Of a stretch of 64,000 nt of DNA, positions 61,070 to 64,000 are shown one piece after another. Made by a program: the position numbers and the translations under genes. The notes under the pieces are model-generated. The model was not told the DNA's origin and ran no database searches. It was given only the letters and a program-made list of their open reading frames with translations. This DNA comes from Aristolochia californica (taxonomy: Eukaryota > Streptophyta > Magnoliopsida > Piperales > Aristolochiaceae): the NCBI GenBank assembly GCA_029961685.1, contig JARWKL010000010.1, forward strand, positions 18,559,931 through 18,623,930. Direction: 5' to 3'. Position 1 is the stretch's first letter, and the number at the start of each line of letters is the position of its first letter.

Positions 61070-64000
61070 GGGAGTCAACCCTTAGTTAAAAATCTCCCGC
61101 CTCCCCCATTTCCCGACGATTGCAAAACCTAATATATAAAAGCAAAAAGGAGTTTACAATACCAAAAATTGGAGACACTCTTTGGAACTATCTCTCTCTA
61201 CATTTCTGCATTGTTCATTTCCACTTTAGATGTATTCTTTTTTCTTAAATCAAAACTTTGAGTTTTCGCTCTCCCTCCATCCCGTAAAGAAAAAAGGCAA
61301 ATAAATCACAACAAAAAGAAAATTTTAGAGTTTAAGTATGGAAAAAATTTAAAACAATAACAAATGTAAGTAAAAAAAATTTATACACTCACTGCAAATG
61401 TACACGATAATTTTGTAATGCAAGTTTAGGAAATTCCACTAGTTCAACCCTAATAGCGTGGAGTTTTATAAGAAAGAGATTTCTTCTACACAAGTTTAAA
61501 TATGGATATGCATGCTTGAAACATGTTAAAGATGCAAATGACTTGTGGATTCGAACCTTTTAAAGAGAATAACAAGCGCTCATTAAATTCTCTAGTGAAC
61601 GTGCGGTGGGATATTTACCTGACTCAAACGAGCCATTATTTTGCCCATTTACAAAAATCTGACCTAACAATCATAGAGGATTGTAAAGTGATTTATCATG
61701 CGTAACAGGCCATATTTTTGTGAGAAATGACTTATGGACTAGGAGTCAACGCTCAGGTAAAAATTCCCCACCTCTCCCTTTTACCGATGATTGCAAAACC
61801 TAATATATAAAAACTAAAAGGACTTTAAAATCCTTAAAAATTGCATATACTCTTTCGAATTATTGCTCTCTTCATTTGTGCATTGCACATTTACATTTCA
61901 GATGTTTACATTTTTCTTAAATCAAAAATTTCAGTTTTCGTTCTCCCATCCTTCCGTAAATAAAAAAGGCAAATAGATCATGACAATATGAAAATTTTAG
62001 AGTTTATGTATGGAAAAAATTTAAAACAATAACCAATGTGAGGAGAGTAAATTTATTCACACACCACAAATGAACACAAAAGTTTTGTTATCCAAGTTAG
62101 GGAAATTTCACTAGTTCAAGCCTAATAGCTTGGAATTTTATAAGAAAGAGATTTCTTCTACACATGTTTTAAAAATGGATATGCATGTTTGAAACATGTT
62201 AAAGATGGAAATAACCCATGGATCCAAACCTTTTAAAGAGAATAAGAAACGCTCATTAAATTCTCAAGTGAACGTGCAGTGGGATATTTACACGAGTCAA
62301 ACAAGCCATTATTTTGCCCATTTACTAAAAGTTGACCAAACAACCATAGATGATTGTAAAGTGATTTATCATGCGTAACGGGCTATACTTTTTTAAGAAA
62401 TGGCTTATGGATTGGGAGTCAACACTCAGTAAAAAATCCCTCGCCCCCTTTTACCGATGATTGCAACACCCAATAAATAAAAACTAAAAGCAGTTTACAA
62501 TGCCTTAAAATTACCGATACTCTTTGGAATTATCTCACTTTATTTTGTGCATTATGCATTTCCATTTTAGATGTACCCTTTTTTCTTAAATAAAAACTTT
62601 GAGATTTCACTGTCAATTCATCCCGTAAACAAAAAAGGCAAAGAGATCACAACAAAATGAAAATTTCAAAGTTTTTGTATGGAAAAAATTTCAAACAAAA
62701 AAAAAAGTAAGGGAAGAAAATTTATTCATACAACACAAATAAACACAAAATTTTTACTATCCAAGTTTTGGAAATTGCACTAGTTCAACCCTAATAGCTT
62801 GGAATTTTATAAGAAAGAGATTTCTTCCAGACATGTTTTAAAAATAGATATGCATGCTTGAAAAATGATAAAGATGCAAATGACCTATGGATCCAAACCT
62901 TTTAAAAAGAATAACAAACGATCATTAAATTCTCAAGTGAACATGCGGTGGGATATTTACCCGAGTCATACAAGCCATTTTTTTGCCCATTTACAAAAAG
63001 CTGACCTCACAATCATAGATGATTGTAAAGTGATTTATCGTATGTAACGGGCTATATTTTTATATATCAACACTTAGTTAAAAATCCTCTTCCTCCCCCT
63101 TTTCCCCATGATTTCAAAACCTAATATATAAAAACTAAAAGGAGTTTACAATCCCTAAAAATTACAGACACTCTTTGGAATTTTCTCCCTCTACATTTAT
63201 GCATTGTATATTTCCAATTTAGTTGTATACATTTTTCTTAAATCAAAACTTTGAGCTTTCACTCTCCCTTTATTTTGCTAAACGAACAAGGGAAATAGAT
63301 CACAACAAAATGAAAATTTTAAAGTTTGTATGGAAAAATTTTAAAACAATAATGAATGTAAGTAAAGAAAATTTATTCACACACCACCAAAGAACACAAT
63401 AGTTTTGTTATGCATGTTTGGGAAATTCCACTAGTTCAACCCTAATAGCTTGGAATTTATTAAGAAAGATATTTCTTCTACACATGTTTTAAATATGGAT
63501 ATGCATGCTTGAAACATGTTAAATATGCAAATGACCTATGGAACCAAACCTTTTAAAAAGAATAACAAGTGCTCATTAAAATCTCCAGTGAACGCGCGGT
63601 GGGATATTTACCCGTCAAACAAGCCATTATGTTGCCCATTTACAAAAAGCTGACCAAAAAATCATAGACGATTGTAAAGTGATTTATCATTATTAATGGG
63701 CTATATTTTTGAAAGAAATGACTTATGGATTCTGAGTCAACACTCAATTAAAAATCCCCCGCCTCTCCCTTTTCTCGACGATTGCAAAACCTGATATATA
63801 AAAACTAAAAGGACTTTAAAATCCCTAAAAATTTCAAATACTCTTTGGAATTATCTCTCTCTTCATTTGTGCATTATGCATTTCCATTTCAGATGTTTAG
63901 TTTTTTCTTAAATCAAAACTTTGAATTTTCGCTCTCCCTACATCTCGTAAACAAAAAAGGCAAATTGATCACGACAAAATGAAAATTTAAGAGTTTATGA
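61070..64000 (-). repeat. A-like satellite, six-monomer HOR, second unit cut by the window end
   Basis: Anchors 61070, 61741, 62414, about 63065 and 63732, in step with the preceding unit. Near 63,062 about 20 bp is missing, removing the 'gacttatgg...gggag' block that 59087 and 55725 have. The array continues past the window. Confidence 0.85.

Noticed and set aside
467..63047. About 65 open reading frames of 60-102 codons on both strands
   Set aside because: They recur once per satellite monomer, overlap each other on opposite strands, show no recognisable domain, and are broken in most monomers. Length is what unspaced AT-rich repeats with few fixed stops give. None is annotated as a gene.
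1..64000. CRISPR-like regular repeats
   Set aside because: The repeats are direct tandem copies of ~660 bp with no short repeat/unique spacer pattern and no associated genes.
1..64000. CENP-B box or telomere repeat arrays
   Set aside because: No good match to the mammalian CENP-B box pattern and no TTTAGGG tandem runs were seen. Centromere or subtelomere location stays undecided.

Overview
This window is almost entirely satellite DNA: about 93 tandem monomers of roughly 657-680 bp, very AT-rich, with no convincing protein-coding, rRNA or tRNA gene. The only other material is two small retrotransposon remnants of plant type. One is a solo LTR with a perfect 5-bp target duplication. The other is a miniature terminal-repeat element (TRIM-like) with the initiator-tRNA-Met primer-binding site used by plant Ty1/copia elements. 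The host is therefore most likely a flowering plant, and the locus constitutive heterochromatin (centromeric, pericentromeric, subtelomeric or knob-like; the sequence alone cannot say which). I do not recognise the satellite as a named family.

Layout. (1) 1-18,510: family A, forward orientation, in a 10-monomer higher-order repeat (HOR) of exactly 6,570 bp. There are two full copies and 0.82 of a third, differing at only a handful of positions. (2) 18,511-21,668: about five diverged A monomers, same orientation. (3) At 21,668/21,669 orientation flips and the family changes, giving a large inverted repeat with a ~130-bp spacer. (4) 21,669-55,443: family B, reverse orientation, about 50 monomers of typically 675-680 bp. 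It contains a ~3.78-kb HOR near its left end and a ~2.0-kb three-monomer HOR at 41.8-46.6 kb. It also holds both retroelements, several truncated or part-duplicated monomers, and eight poly-C tracts of 18-56 bp at the same position in the monomer. (5) 55,444-64,000: A-like monomers again, but reverse orientation, in a diverged HOR of about 4.0 kb (six monomers) with a five-monomer variant.

Shared structure. All three regions carry, in nearly every monomer, a ~110-bp module of three successive inverted repeats (stems 8-11, 5 and 8-9 bp). The spacers keep constant length (18-20, 4 and 22 nt) while surrounding sequence varies. In family B the first stem is lengthened from 8 to 11 bp. This is the least routine signal in the window and the best candidate for a functional element, such as a binding site, cruciform or satellite-RNA hairpin.

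The many 60-102-codon open frames recur once per monomer, on both strands and in overlapping positions. I treat them as by-products of the repeat and not as genes. HOR phases, junctions and identities were judged by reading, not by computed alignment.
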